In this document: one piece after another, positions 26,143-35,666 of the stretch
How the letters are laid out: every line of letters starts with the position of its first letter
How positions within the stretch are numbered: the stretch's first letter is position 1
Assembly: GCA_002083525.1 (NCBI GenBank)
Contig: LWDM01000050.1
Coordinates: forward strand, 1-64,000
Source: Proteobacteria bacterium SG_bin9
GTDB lineage: Bacteria; Pseudomonadota; Alphaproteobacteria; Rhizobiales; Xanthobacteraceae
Direction: 5' to 3'
Length of the DNA stretch: 64,000 nt
Notes under the pieces: generated by a model
Seen by the model: only the letters and a program-made list of their open reading frames with translations
What the model was told of the DNA's origin: nothing
The model's database searches: none
Program-made: the position numbers and the translations under genes

Positions 26143-27195
26143 CTACTCCGCCGCCTGCAGTTTCGGCGTGAGCTGTTTCGGCGCGATCCAGAACATCGCG
26201 GGCCGCTCGAACAGGAAGCCCAGGCGAAACGCCAGTGCTGCACGCCAGATGGCGACCGCGCCGAACACGCCGATGAGGGTCACGATCAGCGACATCGCGC
26301 CGACGTCCGGGATCACACCGGTCTTCAGCAGCGTGGTACGCGTCGTCGCCATCGGCAGAAAGAAGGCAAGATAGACGACGATGGAGTGTTCGCCGAGATA
26401 GCGCAGCAGGTTATGCCAGTTGACCATCGTCAGCAGCGTCGCGGCAGTGATGATGGCAATTGCACCGGCATAGCCGAGAAGAAGCGAGAACAACGGCCAC
26501 TCGCCGATGCCGGCGAACACCAGCACGGCATTCACGGCGGCCCAGACCACGAGACCGGCCATCGCAAGGCGCGGATGGGCGCGAACACGGTCGGCGAGCG
26601 AAAAGATCTGCTCGGCGAAGATGTAGCCCGAGAAGAAGTAGACGTAGCGCGCGGCGAATTCGTCGATCACGGTCCAGCCGCTGGAGATGTGCATCATCTC
26701 GAGCGCGGCCGCCGAGGCCCAGACGATCACCGGCGGAATGTTCCGGGTCAGCTTGGTGACGACGAAGAACACCGGCAGCAGATAGATGAACCACAGGGTG
26801 CCGAACGGCTCGATGAAAGATTGCAGGAACAACAGGCCGACCTTGCTCCAGCCCATCTCGGCGGCAAAGGCCGGGGCCTTGAATGCGAACTGGATCGCCA
26901 TCCACAGCACGTAGAAGTAAACGAAGTGCACGACCTTGCGGTCGAGATAGGTGCGCCAGTCGCGATCGATCACCCGCGCCAGGAACAGGCCCGAAATCAG
27001 GAAGAAGTCCGGCATCCGGAATGGCTTCGCGAATTCGACGAAGGGATGCATCCAGCCGTGCTGGCCGGCCGCCGCTTCGACGCCGAGCACGGAGTGCATC
27101 ATCACCACCATGATGATGCAGACGCCTTTCGCGGTATCGACCCAATCGAGCCGGCCAGGAGGCGGAGCAAAGGTAAATGTGCCGTTTGACGTCAT
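26143..27195 (-). CDS. Acyltransferase 3 family membrane protein
   Basis: A 350-residue inner-membrane protein with about 10 spans. The N-terminus has LDWVDTAKGVCIIMVVMMHSV with the family's conserved His, and RMPDFFLISGLFLA follows, both hallmarks of the acyltransferase-3/OpgC-like family that modifies sugars or lipids with acyl groups at the membrane. Its target is unknown; a periplasmic or extracellular glycan is plausible as ugd lies next to it on the other strand. It stops 83 bases before polA begins. Confidence 0.88.
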   Translation of the reverse strand: MTSNGTFTFAPPPGRLDWVDTAKGVCIIMVVMMHSVLGVEAAAGQHGWMHPFVEFAKPFRMPDFFLISGLFLARVIDRDWRTYLDRKVVHFVYFYVLWMAIQFAFKAPAFAAEMGWSKVGLLFLQSFIEPFGTLWFIYLLPVFFVVTKLTRNIPPVIVWASAAALEMMHISSGWTVIDEFAARYVYFFSGYIFAEQIFSLADRVRAHPRLAMAGLVVWAAVNAVLVFAGIGEWPLFSLLLGYAGAIAIITAATLLTMVNWHNLLRYLGEHSIVVYLAFFLPMATTRTTLLKTGVIPDVGAMSLIVTLIGVFGAVAIWRAALAFRLGFLFERPAMFWIAPKQLTPKLQAAE

Positions 27196-27397
27196 GTTGT
27201 ACCTGTCCGGGGCAGGTCTGTCTCAGCATCCGACAGACGGGTTTCTTTCAGGTTTACTTACGCAATCGTTATGCCAGCCCCGGATCGGCCGATTTGACAG
27301 GAAAATGAAAGGTTTTCGGCCGGTTTCCATACCCGCGAAAAGCGGATAAATACGCACCGCGCGCTCGCGCTGTTAACCAAAACACCCAGAGACATTC

Positions 27398-28717
27398 ATG
27401 CGAATTGCGATGATCGGCACCGGCTATGTGGGTCTGGTCTCCGGAGCCTGCTTTGCCGATTTCGGCCACCACGTCACCTGTGTGGACAAGGACGCCGGCA
27501 AGATCGCGGCTTTGAAGCGCGGCGAAATTCCGATCTTCGAGCCGGGACTGGATGCGCTGGTGAAGACCAATGCGGACGCGGGGCGGCTCGACTTCACGAC
27601 CGACCTCAAGGGACCGGTCGGCGAGGCAGATGCCGTGTTCATCGCGGTCGGCACGCCGTCGCGCCGCGGCGACGGTCACGCCGATTTGAGCTACGTGCAT
27701 GCGGCGGCGCGCGAGATCGCGGCCGCGTTGACAGGCTTCACGGTCGTCATCACCAAGTCGACGGTTCCGGTCGGAACCGGCGATGAGGTCGAGCGCATCA
27801 TGCGCGAAACCAATCCGGCGGCGGACTTTGTTGTCGCGTCGAATCCGGAATTCCTGCGCGAGGGCGCGGCGATCCGCGACTTCAAGCATCCCGATCGCAT
27901 CGTCGTCGGCACTGATGACGAGCGCGCGCGCAAGGTGACGACGGAGATCTACCGCCCGCTCTATCTCAACCAGGCGCCGCTGATGTTCACCGGCCGCCGC
28001 ACAGCGGAGCTGATCAAGTACGCGGCGAATGCATTTCTTGCGACCAAGATCACCTTCATCAACGAGATCGCCGATCTCGCGGAGAAGGCGGGCGCGGACG
28101 TGCAGGAAGTGGCGCGTGGCATCGGCCTCGACAATCGCATCGGCGGCAAATTCCTGCATGCGGGCCCCGGCTTCGGCGGCTCATGCTTCCCGAAGGATAC
28201 GCGCGCGCTGGTGAAGACGGCGCAGGATCACGACGTGCCGCTGCGCATCGTCGAAGCGGTGCTCGCAGTGAACGATAACCGCAAGCGGGCGATGGCGCGC
28301 AAGATTTCCGCAGCGCTCGGCGGCAACCTGCGTGGCAAGACCGTCGCCGTGCTCGGCCTCACCTTCAAGCCCAACACCGACGACATGCGCGAGGCGCCGT
28401 CGATTCCGCTGATCACGGCGCTGCGCGATCAGGGCGCTGTCGTGCGTGCTTACGATCCGGTCGGCATGGAGCAGGCCAAGCACGAACTGCCGGAGATCGA
28501 CTACGCGGCCGATCCGTACTCCTGCGCCAAGGGCGCGGACGCGCTCGTGATCGTCACCGAGTGGGAGCAATTCCGCGCTCTGAACCTCGAGCGGCTGAAG
28601 GTCGAGATGCGCCAGCCGATCGTCGTCGACCTGCGCAACGTCTATCGGCCCGAGGAAATGGCCGAACTCGGCTTCACCTACGAGAGCGTGGGCCGGCCCG
28701 CGCCGGCGGCGCGGTGA
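27398..28717 (+). CDS. ugd: UDP-glucose 6-dehydrogenase
   Basis: Oxidises UDP-glucose to UDP-glucuronate with two NAD+, supplying uronic acid for polysaccharide. The NAD motif is GTGYVGLVSGACFADFG at the N-terminus. The catalytic Cys lies in GPGFGGSCFPKDTRAL, and the Lys and Asn of EIKYAANAFLATKITFINE-type contacts are present (LIKYAANAFLATKITF). The C-terminal NAD/UDP domain has GLTFKPNTDDMREAPS. The 439-residue length is typical. The 202-base region upstream holds a TTGACA at 27294-27299 without a matching -10. hrpB follows after 12 bases. Confidence 0.96.
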   Translation: MRIAMIGTGYVGLVSGACFADFGHHVTCVDKDAGKIAALKRGEIPIFEPGLDALVKTNADAGRLDFTTDLKGPVGEADAVFIAVGTPSRRGDGHADLSYVHAAAREIAAALTGFTVVITKSTVPVGTGDEVERIMRETNPAADFVVASNPEFLREGAAIRDFKHPDRIVVGTDDERARKVTTEIYRPLYLNQAPLMFTGRRTAELIKYAANAFLATKITFINEIADLAEKAGADVQEVARGIGLDNRIGGKFLHAGPGFGGSCFPKDTRALVKTAQDHDVPLRIVEAVLAVNDNRKRAMARKISAALGGNLRGKTVAVLGLTFKPNTDDMREAPSIPLITALRDQGAVVRAYDPVGMEQAKHELPEIDYAADPYSCAKGADALVIVTEWEQFRALNLERLKVEMRQPIVVDLRNVYRPEEMAELGFTYESVGRPAPAAR

Positions 28718-28729
28718 TATAAGGGCGCA

Positions 28730-31207
28730 ATGCCCCGCAGCTTCGACACGCCGCTTCCGATCGACGAGGTCCTTGGCAACCTCGCGCAAGCGCTGGCCAA
28801 AGCCAATACGGCCGTTCTTGTCGCGCCGCCCGGCGCCGGCAAGACCACGCGCGTGCCGCTGGCGCTGCTCGACGAGCTGTGGCTCAGGGGCGGCAAGATC
28901 ATTGTGCTGGAGCCGCGGCGGATCGCGGCGCGTGCCGCCGCCGAGCGCATGGCGCAGACCATCGGCGAACGCGTTGGCGAAACGGTCGGCTATCGCGTGC
29001 GATTCGGCTCGAAGGTGTCGAAGGCGACGCGCATTGAGGTCGTCACCGAAGGCATCTTCTCGCGGCAGATCGTCGGCGATCCGGAATTGCGCGGCGTTGC
29101 GGCCGTACTGTTCGACGAATTTCACGAACGCTCGCTCGATGCGGATCTGGGTCTTGCGCTCGCGCGAGATGCGCAGCAGGGATTGCGCGAGGATCTGCGC
29201 ATTCTCGTGATGTCGGCGACGCTCGACGGTGCGCGCGTTGCAAAGTTGCTCGGCGACGCACCGGTAATCGAGAGCGAGGGCCGCGCGTTTGCGGTCGAGA
29301 CGCGCTACCTCGGCCGCAAGCCCGATGCGCCGATCGACCGGCAGATGGCGGATGCGATTGCGTCCGCATTGCGCGCGGATGCAGGCTCGGTGCTGGCGTT
29401 TCTCCCCGGCGCCGCCGAAATCCGCCGCACCGAGACGATGCTGAAAGAGCGTGTGCACGATGCCTCCGTCGAGATCGTGCCGCTGTTCGGCGCGCTCGAT
29501 GCCGCCGTGCAGGATCGCGCGATTGCGCCTGCGCCGAAAGGTCAGCGCAAGGTGGTGCTGGCAACGTCGATCGCGGAAACCTCCTTGACCATCGACGGCG
29601 TGCGCATCGTCGTCGATTCCGGTCTTGCCCGCGTGCCGCGTTACGAGCCGGATATCGGATTGACGCGCCTCGAGACCGTGCGTGCCGCGCGTGCGGCCGT
29701 CGATCAGCGGCGTGGCCGTGCCGGCCGCACCGAGCCTGGCGTCTGCTATCGGCTATGGGACGAGCCGCAGACCGCCTCGCTCGATGCCTATACGCAGCCG
29801 GAAATTCTCTCGTCCGATCTGTCGTCGCTGGTGCTCGACCTCGCGCAATGGGGCGTCAGCGGTCCGTCATCGCTGGCGTTTCTCGATCCGCCGCCGGTGC
29901 CCGCCTGGAAGGAAGCCTGCGTGCTCCTGCGCGAACTCGGCGCGCTCGATGCGGATGGCCGGATCACCGCGGAAGGCAAGAGCCTGCGCGCGCTGGCGCT
30001 GCCGCCACGGCTCGCGCGCATGATCGTGGACGCGCATCGCTCTGGTTGCGGCGAGGACGCAGCGATGATCGCGGCCGTCCTGACCGAGCGCGGACTTGGC
30101 GGCGACAATGCCGATCTCGATGTGCGGCGCGATCAGTTCCGACGTGATCGCTCGCAGCGTGCGAGCGCCGCGCGGCAGCAGGCGGAGCGCTGGGCCTCGC
30201 AGGTTGCGGCGGACGAAGGCAAGCCGGCGAACGACGAAGCGCTGTCCACGGGCGTGATGCTGGCGCTGGCGTTTCCTGATCGCATTGCGCGCAATCGCGG
30301 CAATGGCAGCTTCGTGCTCGCCAACGGACGCGGCGCGGCGGTGGAACAGACATCGGCGCTGGCGAAAGCGCCGTTCATTGCGGTCGGCGAACTCACCGGC
30401 ATCGCTGCGCAGGGCCGCATTCTGTTGGCCGCGCCGATCACGCTCGCGGAGATCGAAACGCATTTCGCCGATCAGATCGAATCCGAGAACGAAGTCACCT
30501 TCGATCGTGGCGCGATGGCGCTGCGCGCGCGCAAGCGCCGCCGGCTCGGCGCAGTGACGCTCAATGAATCGACAATGCCGATCGCGCCGGATGAGGTGAC
30601 CGCGCGGACTCTCGCTGATGGTTTGGCGGCTGCGGGCTTCGACAGGCTGCCCTGGTCGAAAACGCTGACGCAGTGGCGCGACCGCGTGATGTTTTTGCGA
30701 ACGGCCGAAGGTGACGAGTGGCCCGATCTGTCCGATGCCGCGCTCGCCGAGTCGCGCGAGCAGTGGCTTGTGCCAGCGCTCAGCGACAAGACGTCGTTGG
30801 CGTCGTTTTCCGCGTCCGATCTGTCGGACGCGATGATGGCATTGCTGCCGTGGAACATGCGCGCACGGCTCGATCGCGAAGCGCCGACGCATTTCGAGGC
30901 GCCGACCGGTTCGATGGTGCCGATCGACTATGAAGCGGAAGAGGGACCGAAGATCGCGATCCGCCTGCAGGAGCTGTTCGGTCTCAACGTACATCCGTCG
31001 ATTGCAAACGGCCGCCGCCCGCTGGTGGTCGAGCTGTTGTCGCCAGCGCATCGGCCCGTACAGGTGACGCGCGATCTGCCGGGGTTCTGGAAGGGAAGTT
31101 ATGCGGCCGTGCGCTCCGATTTACGCGGGCGGTATCCTCGTCACCCATGGCCAGACGATCCGGCGAACGCCGAGCCGACCCGCCGCGCCAAACCGCGCGG
31201 CACATGA
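28730..31207 (+). CDS. hrpB: ATP-dependent helicase HrpB
   Basis: A DEAH-box RNA helicase-like protein of 825 residues. The motifs are APPGAGKTTRVPLALL (Walker A), DEFHERSLDAD (DEAH-type box DEFH), MSATLD, TSIAETSLTIDGVRIVVDSG and DQRRGRAGRTEPG. The C-terminal HrpB-specific domain follows after about residue 480. The cellular role is poorly known in this family. It begins 12 bases after ugd, so the two probably share a transcript, though no functional link is evident. Confidence 0.94.
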   Translation: MPRSFDTPLPIDEVLGNLAQALAKANTAVLVAPPGAGKTTRVPLALLDELWLRGGKIIVLEPRRIAARAAAERMAQTIGERVGETVGYRVRFGSKVSKATRIEVVTEGIFSRQIVGDPELRGVAAVLFDEFHERSLDADLGLALARDAQQGLREDLRILVMSATLDGARVAKLLGDAPVIESEGRAFAVETRYLGRKPDAPIDRQMADAIASALRADAGSVLAFLPGAAEIRRTETMLKERVHDASVEIVPLFGALDAAVQDRAIAPAPKGQRKVVLATSIAETSLTIDGVRIVVDSGLARVPRYEPDIGLTRLETVRAARAAVDQRRGRAGRTEPGVCYRLWDEPQTASLDAYTQPEILSSDLSSLVLDLAQWGVSGPSSLAFLDPPPVPAWKEACVLLRELGALDADGRITAEGKSLRALALPPRLARMIVDAHRSGCGEDAAMIAAVLTERGLGGDNADLDVRRDQFRRDRSQRASAARQQAERWASQVAADEGKPANDEALSTGVMLALAFPDRIARNRGNGSFVLANGRGAAVEQTSALAKAPFIAVGELTGIAAQGRILLAAPITLAEIETHFADQIESENEVTFDRGAMALRARKRRRLGAVTLNESTMPIAPDEVTARTLADGLAAAGFDRLPWSKTLTQWRDRVMFLRTAEGDEWPDLSDAALAESREQWLVPALSDKTSLASFSASDLSDAMMALLPWNMRARLDREAPTHFEAPTGSMVPIDYEAEEGPKIAIRLQELFGLNVHPSIANGRRPLVVELLSPAHRPVQVTRDLPGFWKGSYAAVRSDLRGRYPRHPWPDDPANAEPTRRAKPRGT

Positions 31208-31372
31208 GCGCATAGCCCTGTATTCACGCGGGATAGACCGGCTTTTGCGAATTCGGTTAACGCTTCTCTCATGCTTTTCGCCAAAATAGGACAGGCTACC
31301 CGCGGCCGTTATGCGCATGTTTTCGTCCGGCATGATGATATCGCGGGAGTTCAAACAGGCGGGCGTTTTGTA

Positions 31373-31912
31373 ATGCGTAACCTGATGTTTTTTGCGGCCG
31401 TGATGATCGGCCTCGGCGTTTATATGGCCCAGCAGGCTAACGCCATCAAAGCGGCGCCGTCGCAGGCCCAGCCGCAACAGCAGCGGGCGTTCGCCGCCAC
31501 GCAGCCGCAAGCAAATCCGAAGATGGTCGTGTCGCAGAACACGCGCAGCGTCAGCCTCGCGAAGGACGGCCGCGGTCACTTCTCAGCCGATGCCCGCGTC
31601 GATGGCCGCAACATTTCCGTCATGGTCGACACCGGCGCGTCGGTTGTTGCCCTCAACGAGAGCACGGCGGCGCGGATCGGTTTCCGTCCCTCGCGCAGCG
31701 ACTACACTGCGAACGTTTCGACCGCGAACGGATCGGTGAAGGCCGCACGCACCCGGCTCGCCAGCGTCGATATCGGCGGCGTGGTGGTGCGCGATGTCGA
31801 AGCGCTCGTGCTTCCGGACTCTGCCCTGTCGGAAAACCTGCTCGGCATGGCTTATCTCTCGCGCCTCAAGCGCTTCGAGTATGCCAACGGCCGGCTGGTG
31901 CTGGAACAGTAG
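31373..31912 (+). CDS. Retropepsin-like aspartic protease (TIGR02281 type), membrane anchored
   Basis: A 179-residue protein with one N-terminal membrane segment (LMFFAAVMIGLGVYMAQ). A Gln/Ala/Pro-rich linker follows, then a single aspartic-protease domain with VMVDTGASVVALNE (active-site DTG) and LGMAYLSRLKRF-EYANGRLVLEQ at the end. A single DTG means it must dimerise to be active, as retropepsins do. ATG 31373 is chosen; the frame is open further upstream to 31271 but that part is not hydrophobic. Probably an envelope protease of unknown substrate. Confidence 0.85.
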   Translation: MRNLMFFAAVMIGLGVYMAQQANAIKAAPSQAQPQQQRAFAATQPQANPKMVVSQNTRSVSLAKDGRGHFSADARVDGRNISVMVDTGASVVALNESTAARIGFRPSRSDYTANVSTANGSVKAARTRLASVDIGGVVVRDVEALVLPDSALSENLLGMAYLSRLKRFEYANGRLVLEQ

Positions 31913-32084
31913 GCTTTCATTGCCGTTATGAATTCCGGCTGAATGAAGACGCGGCCCAGCGCCGCGCTGATGACTGCCCGGCCAGCATATTTTTCGCCCC
32001 AATTACCCGCCAATAGCACTCACGCCTTCCCCAAAGCCATGGCGTTCGCTATGGCTTCCCTGCCCATTCCCCAGAGGATTTCTG

Positions 32085-33584
32085 ATGTTTCCGACGCCGA
32101 AGCCGGTTCTGACGCCGAACACCTATGCCTATGAATCCGAGCCGATGGTGAAGGCGACGGGCTTTCGCGAGTACGACGCGCGCTGGCTGTTCGGCAAGGA
32201 AATCAACCTGATGGGCATTCAGGCGCTGGGCATGGGCCTCGGCGCGCTCATCGGTGAAATGGGCGTCAAGCGCGAGATCGTCACCGGCCACGACTTTCGC
32301 GGCTACTCGGCGTCGATCAAGTACGCGCTGATCTCCGGCCTGCTCGCGGCCGGCTGCAAGGTGCACGACATCGGGCTCTGCATGACGCCGATGGCCTATT
32401 TCGCGCAGTTCGATCTCGACGTGCCGTGCGTCGCCATGGTCACCGCATCCCACAACGACAACGGGTGGACCGGCGTGAAGATGGGCGCCAACCGCCCGCT
32501 GACCTTCGGTCCCGACGAGATGACGCGGTTGAAGGAGATCGTGCTCGGCGCGAAGTTCGATCTCAAGGGCGGCGGTTCGTATCAGTTCGTCAACGACTTT
32601 CCGGCGCGTTACATCACCGATCTCACCAATCGCCCGAAGCTGAAGCGCAAGATTCGCGCAGTGGTCGCCTGCGGCAACGGCACCGCCGGGGCTTTCGCGC
32701 CGAAGATTCTGGAGGCGATCGGCGTCGATGTGATCCCGCTGGACACGGAGCTCGATCACACCTTCCCGAAGTACAATCCGAATCCGGAAGATCTCGAGAT
32801 GCTGCACGCCATGCGCGACGCGGTGCTGCATCACAAGGCCGATGTCGGTCTCGGCTTCGACGGTGACGGCGATCGTTGCGGCATCGTCGACAACACCGGT
32901 GACGAGATTTTCGCCGACAAGGTCGGTGTGATGCTGGCGCGCGACATGTCGGCGATCCACAAGGATGCGCGCTTCGTCGTCGACGTGAAGTCGACCGGCC
33001 TTTTCGTGACCGACCCGGTGCTGCAGAAGCAGGGCGCGTCGACGACCTATTGGAAGACCGGCCACTCCTACATGAAGCGCCGCACGCACGAAGTCGGTGC
33101 GCTCGCCGGCTTCGAGAAGTCGGGCCACTTCTTCTTCAACAAGCCGTTCGGTCGCGGCTATGACGACGGCCTCGTCTCGGCGATCGCGGTCTGCGACATG
33201 CTCGACCGCGCGCCCGGCAAGTCGATGGAAGACCTCAAGAACGCGCTGCCGAAGACCTGGTCGTCGCCGACCATGTCGCCGCACTGTGCCGACGAGACCA
33301 AGTACGGCATCGTCGCGCAGGTGGTGAAGCACTTCGAGGACGCGAAGGCGAAGGGCGCGAAGGTCGCCGGTCAGCCGATCCGCGATCTCGTCACCGTCAA
33401 TGGCGTCCGTGTCACGGCTGAGGATGGAAGCTGGGGCCTGGTGCGCGCGTCGTCGAACAAGCCGGAGCTTGTGGTCGTGGTCGAAAGCCCGGTGTCGGAG
33501 CAGCGCATGCGCGACATGTTCGAGGCGATGGACTCGGTGCTGCGCACCCATCCCGAGGTCGGCGAGTACAATCAGAAGATCTGA
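32085..33584 (+). CDS. Phosphomannomutase/phosphoglucomutase
   Basis: Interconverts hexose 1- and 6-phosphates for nucleotide-sugar and polysaccharide synthesis. The catalytic phosphoserine is Ser122 in VTASHNDNGWTGVK. The metal loop is GFDGDGDRCGIVDNTGDE. The sugar-binding loop is AGFEKSGHFFF, and the phosphate loop lies near the C-terminus (VRASSNKPELVVVVE). The 499-residue length fits the AlgC/ManB alpha-D-phosphohexomutase superfamily. AGAGGATTTCTG precedes the ATG. A strong terminator follows the stop directly. Confidence 0.94.
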   Translation: MFPTPKPVLTPNTYAYESEPMVKATGFREYDARWLFGKEINLMGIQALGMGLGALIGEMGVKREIVTGHDFRGYSASIKYALISGLLAAGCKVHDIGLCMTPMAYFAQFDLDVPCVAMVTASHNDNGWTGVKMGANRPLTFGPDEMTRLKEIVLGAKFDLKGGGSYQFVNDFPARYITDLTNRPKLKRKIRAVVACGNGTAGAFAPKILEAIGVDVIPLDTELDHTFPKYNPNPEDLEMLHAMRDAVLHHKADVGLGFDGDGDRCGIVDNTGDEIFADKVGVMLARDMSAIHKDARFVVDVKSTGLFVTDPVLQKQGASTTYWKTGHSYMKRRTHEVGALAGFEKSGHFFFNKPFGRGYDDGLVSAIAVCDMLDRAPGKSMEDLKNALPKTWSSPTMSPHCADETKYGIVAQVVKHFEDAKAKGAKVAGQPIRDLVTVNGVRVTAEDGSWGLVRASSNKPELVVVVESPVSEQRMRDMFEAMDSVLRTHPEVGEYNQKI

Positions 33585-33587
33585 AAC

Positions 33588-33618
33588 AAAAATGCCCGGC
33601 TTTCGCCGGGCATTTTCG
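33588..33618 (+). terminator. Rho-independent terminator, probably bidirectional
   Basis: A 9-bp GC stem, ATGCCCGGC / GCCGGGCAT, with a TTTC loop is flanked by AAAA and TTTT, so arms extend to 12 bp. It stops the phosphomannomutase transcript on the plus strand, and its A-run gives a T-run for the convergent chemoreceptor transcript. Confidence 0.88.
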
Positions 33619-33635
33619 TTTGAGCCGCTGGTGCG

Positions 33636-35120
33636 TCAGGCCGCGCGGATCGCGTCGATGAAACTGTTGACTTCGGTTCGCAGCCGTTCCGACTGCGCCG
33701 ACAGTCCCTTCGATGACTGCAGCAATCGCCCCGCCGCTTCGCCGCTTTCGCGCGAGGCTTGCGTCAGTCCGCCGATGTTCTGATCGACGTCGCTCGATGA
33801 GCGCGACGCTTCGAGAATGCTGGCCGCGATCTCGCGCGTGGCGGCGCCCTGCTGATCGACCGCGGTGGCGATCGAGTTCGAGATGTCGTTGATCTCGCCA
33901 ATCGTGCTGCCGATCGCTTCGATGGCGCAGACCGCATCGGCGGTCTTCGTCTGAATCTCGCCGATCTGGGCGGAGATTTCCTCGGTCGCGCGCGCCGTCT
34001 GGTTGGCCAGTGCCTTCACTTCGCTCGCGACGACTGCGAAACCCTTGCCGTGTTCGCCGGCGCGGGCAGCCTCGATGGTGGCGTTGAGCGCCAGCAGGTT
34101 GGTCTGCGACGCGATGCTCTGAATGAGCGTCACCACTTCGCCGATCTTCTGGGTGCCGGTGGCGAGACCTTCGATGACGGCGTTGGTCTTGCGCGCTTCC
34201 TCGGCCGCCTTGTTGGCGATCTCGGCGGAGCGGGTCACCTGCTCGCCGATGGCGCCGATCGAGGCGGTCAGTTCCTCGGTCGCGGACGCAACGGTTGCGA
34301 CGTTGCGCGAGGCCTGAGCGGAGGCCGATGCCGCGGCAGTCGACTGACGGGTGGTTTCCTCAGCGCCATGGCTCATCGATTCCGAGGTCTGGCACATGTC
34401 GTCCGCGGCTGCGGCGACATCGCCGACGATGCCGCCGATCTTGCGCTCGAACGAAACCGCAAGCTCCTGCATCGACGACGAGCGTTGCGCGATCGCGGCG
34501 CGCTCGAGCTCACCGCGCTCGTGCGTGGCCTGCTCGGCCGCTGCGCGCGCCGTTTCGGCCTCGGAGGTCTTCTGCACCGTCGTCTCGAACAGCTGCGAGA
34601 GCTGCGTCGCGATCCAGATCAGCACGCCGGCTTCGAGTACGAGAATCGCTGCGTGCAGCACCACACGGCCGAAGTCGGCGCCGCCCGGATAGAGCGCCGC
34701 CGGCAGCAGGAAGTTCAGCGAGAGGTGATGCAGTGCGACAGCGATCGTGGCCACGAGGATGGCGCGGAAGTCGCAATAAGCAACGAGCGTTGCCAGCGCC
34801 GCGAAGAAGTACATGTGCATATCGGGCTGCCAGGGGTGACCTGCCATCTGATAGACGAGCAGCGCTACGTCACCCATCAGCGCGACCGCAACGATCAGCC
34901 GCGTTGCCGGCGTGTTGCCGGACATGCGCCAGCACAGGGTAGCGACGATCGCGAGCGCCGCCATCATGCCCGTTGGCAGCATCCAGTCGGTGCCGCGCAC
35001 GAGGCCGATCGCGACCGCGGTCGGCACATGCAGCCATAGCAACGCAACCAGCACCTTGCTTGCAGTTTCGCGCAATGCGTCGAGATCCCGGACGCCGGGA
35101 TCGCTGACTTCGCTCGTCAT
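33636..35120 (-). CDS. Methyl-accepting chemotaxis protein with an integral membrane sensor
   Basis: A 494-residue chemoreceptor. Residues about 20-190 contain six hydrophobic segments (VALLWLHVPTAVAIGLV to ILVLEAGVLIWIAT) with short loops and no large periplasmic ligand domain. A short coiled coil follows at 195-240. The signalling domain (about 245-490) has the hairpin tip IGEVVTLIQSIASQTNLLALNATIEAARAGE-HGKGFAVVA with AEEVK-like ASEVKALA. No HAMP domain is evident. Start chosen at ATG 35120 with AAGGA before it. Its start codon overlaps the stop of a small membrane protein gene by 4 bases. Confidence 0.92.
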   Translation of the reverse strand: MTSEVSDPGVRDLDALRETASKVLVALLWLHVPTAVAIGLVRGTDWMLPTGMMAALAIVATLCWRMSGNTPATRLIVAVALMGDVALLVYQMAGHPWQPDMHMYFFAALATLVAYCDFRAILVATIAVALHHLSLNFLLPAALYPGGADFGRVVLHAAILVLEAGVLIWIATQLSQLFETTVQKTSEAETARAAAEQATHERGELERAAIAQRSSSMQELAVSFERKIGGIVGDVAAAADDMCQTSESMSHGAEETTRQSTAAASASAQASRNVATVASATEELTASIGAIGEQVTRSAEIANKAAEEARKTNAVIEGLATGTQKIGEVVTLIQSIASQTNLLALNATIEAARAGEHGKGFAVVASEVKALANQTARATEEISAQIGEIQTKTADAVCAIEAIGSTIGEINDISNSIATAVDQQGAATREIAASILEASRSSSDVDQNIGGLTQASRESGEAAGRLLQSSKGLSAQSERLRTEVNSFIDAIRAA

Positions 35121-35473
35121 GTTCGCAGTCCTTCTTTCGGAGTAATGCCTAGGCAGGCATCGAGTGCCTGCGGATCGATCGACACCCATGCACCCGCATC
35201 GCGGAGCCGTTTCAGGCCGTCATGCGTGCCCGGCTCGACGACGATGATGGCGGGAATGCTGCTGGTGCGGACGATGGATGCGCCGGCGGACGCTGCGGCG
35301 AGCAGCGACTGCTGCGCGCTCCACCACGGCGGAAAAACGACGGCGACGGCGACGGAATCGCGATGCGGCTTCAGCGTGAGCGCCGCGATCATCGCGAAGC
35401 TCATTGCGAGCAAAATACTGCTCGCAAGCCATGCGCGCGTGATCGATGCCGGTGTGTCGGAAGATTGCCCCAT
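35117..35473 (-). CDS. Small membrane-anchored protein coupled to the chemoreceptor gene
   Basis: A 118-residue protein with one N-terminal membrane segment (AWLASSILLAMSFAMIAALT) and a short globular part (VAVVFPPWWSAQQSLLAAASAG, PAIIVVEPGTHDGLKRL). Topology suggests a soluble domain in the periplasm. I recognise no named family. Its stop codon overlaps the chemoreceptor start in an ATGA arrangement, so the two proteins are probably made together. It could tune or bind the receptor, an inference from coupling alone. Confidence 0.75.
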   Translation of the reverse strand: MGQSSDTPASITRAWLASSILLAMSFAMIAALTLKPHRDSVAVAVVFPPWWSAQQSLLAAASAGASIVRTSSIPAIIVVEPGTHDGLKRLRDAGAWVSIDPQALDACLGITPKEGLRT

Positions 35474-35524
35474 TCGCCAAAAGGTGAACGAACAAGGCTA
35501 ATGCTTGGTAAATTTGCGATCCGG

Positions 35525-35549
35525 GTTGTACCGCATGCGGCGGTACAAC
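35525..35549. promoter_or_regulatory. Inverted repeat upstream of the chemoreceptor operon
   Basis: GTTGTACCG (35525-35533) and CGGTACAAC (35541-35549) are perfect 9-bp arms around a 7-base loop. It lies 52 bases upstream of the small membrane protein start on the minus strand, in the promoter region. Its outer half-sites GTTGTA/TACAAC match those at 36206-36241 next to the lrp gene. Confidence 0.5.
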
Positions 35550-35666
35550 TTCTTGAAAAGATTTAGCTAAAAGGATGCATCGACCACACACTAGAATACC
35601 GGGAACCGGCGGCTTTCCGGTTCCGGGTTAACGATTACGCAACGTTGGAGGGATCGAATTACCGAT

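Noticed and set aside
26137..27189. A 350-codon plus-strand frame with many His/Gln/Arg
   Set aside because: Exactly antisense to the acyltransferase; the sense protein has clear membrane segments and family motifs.
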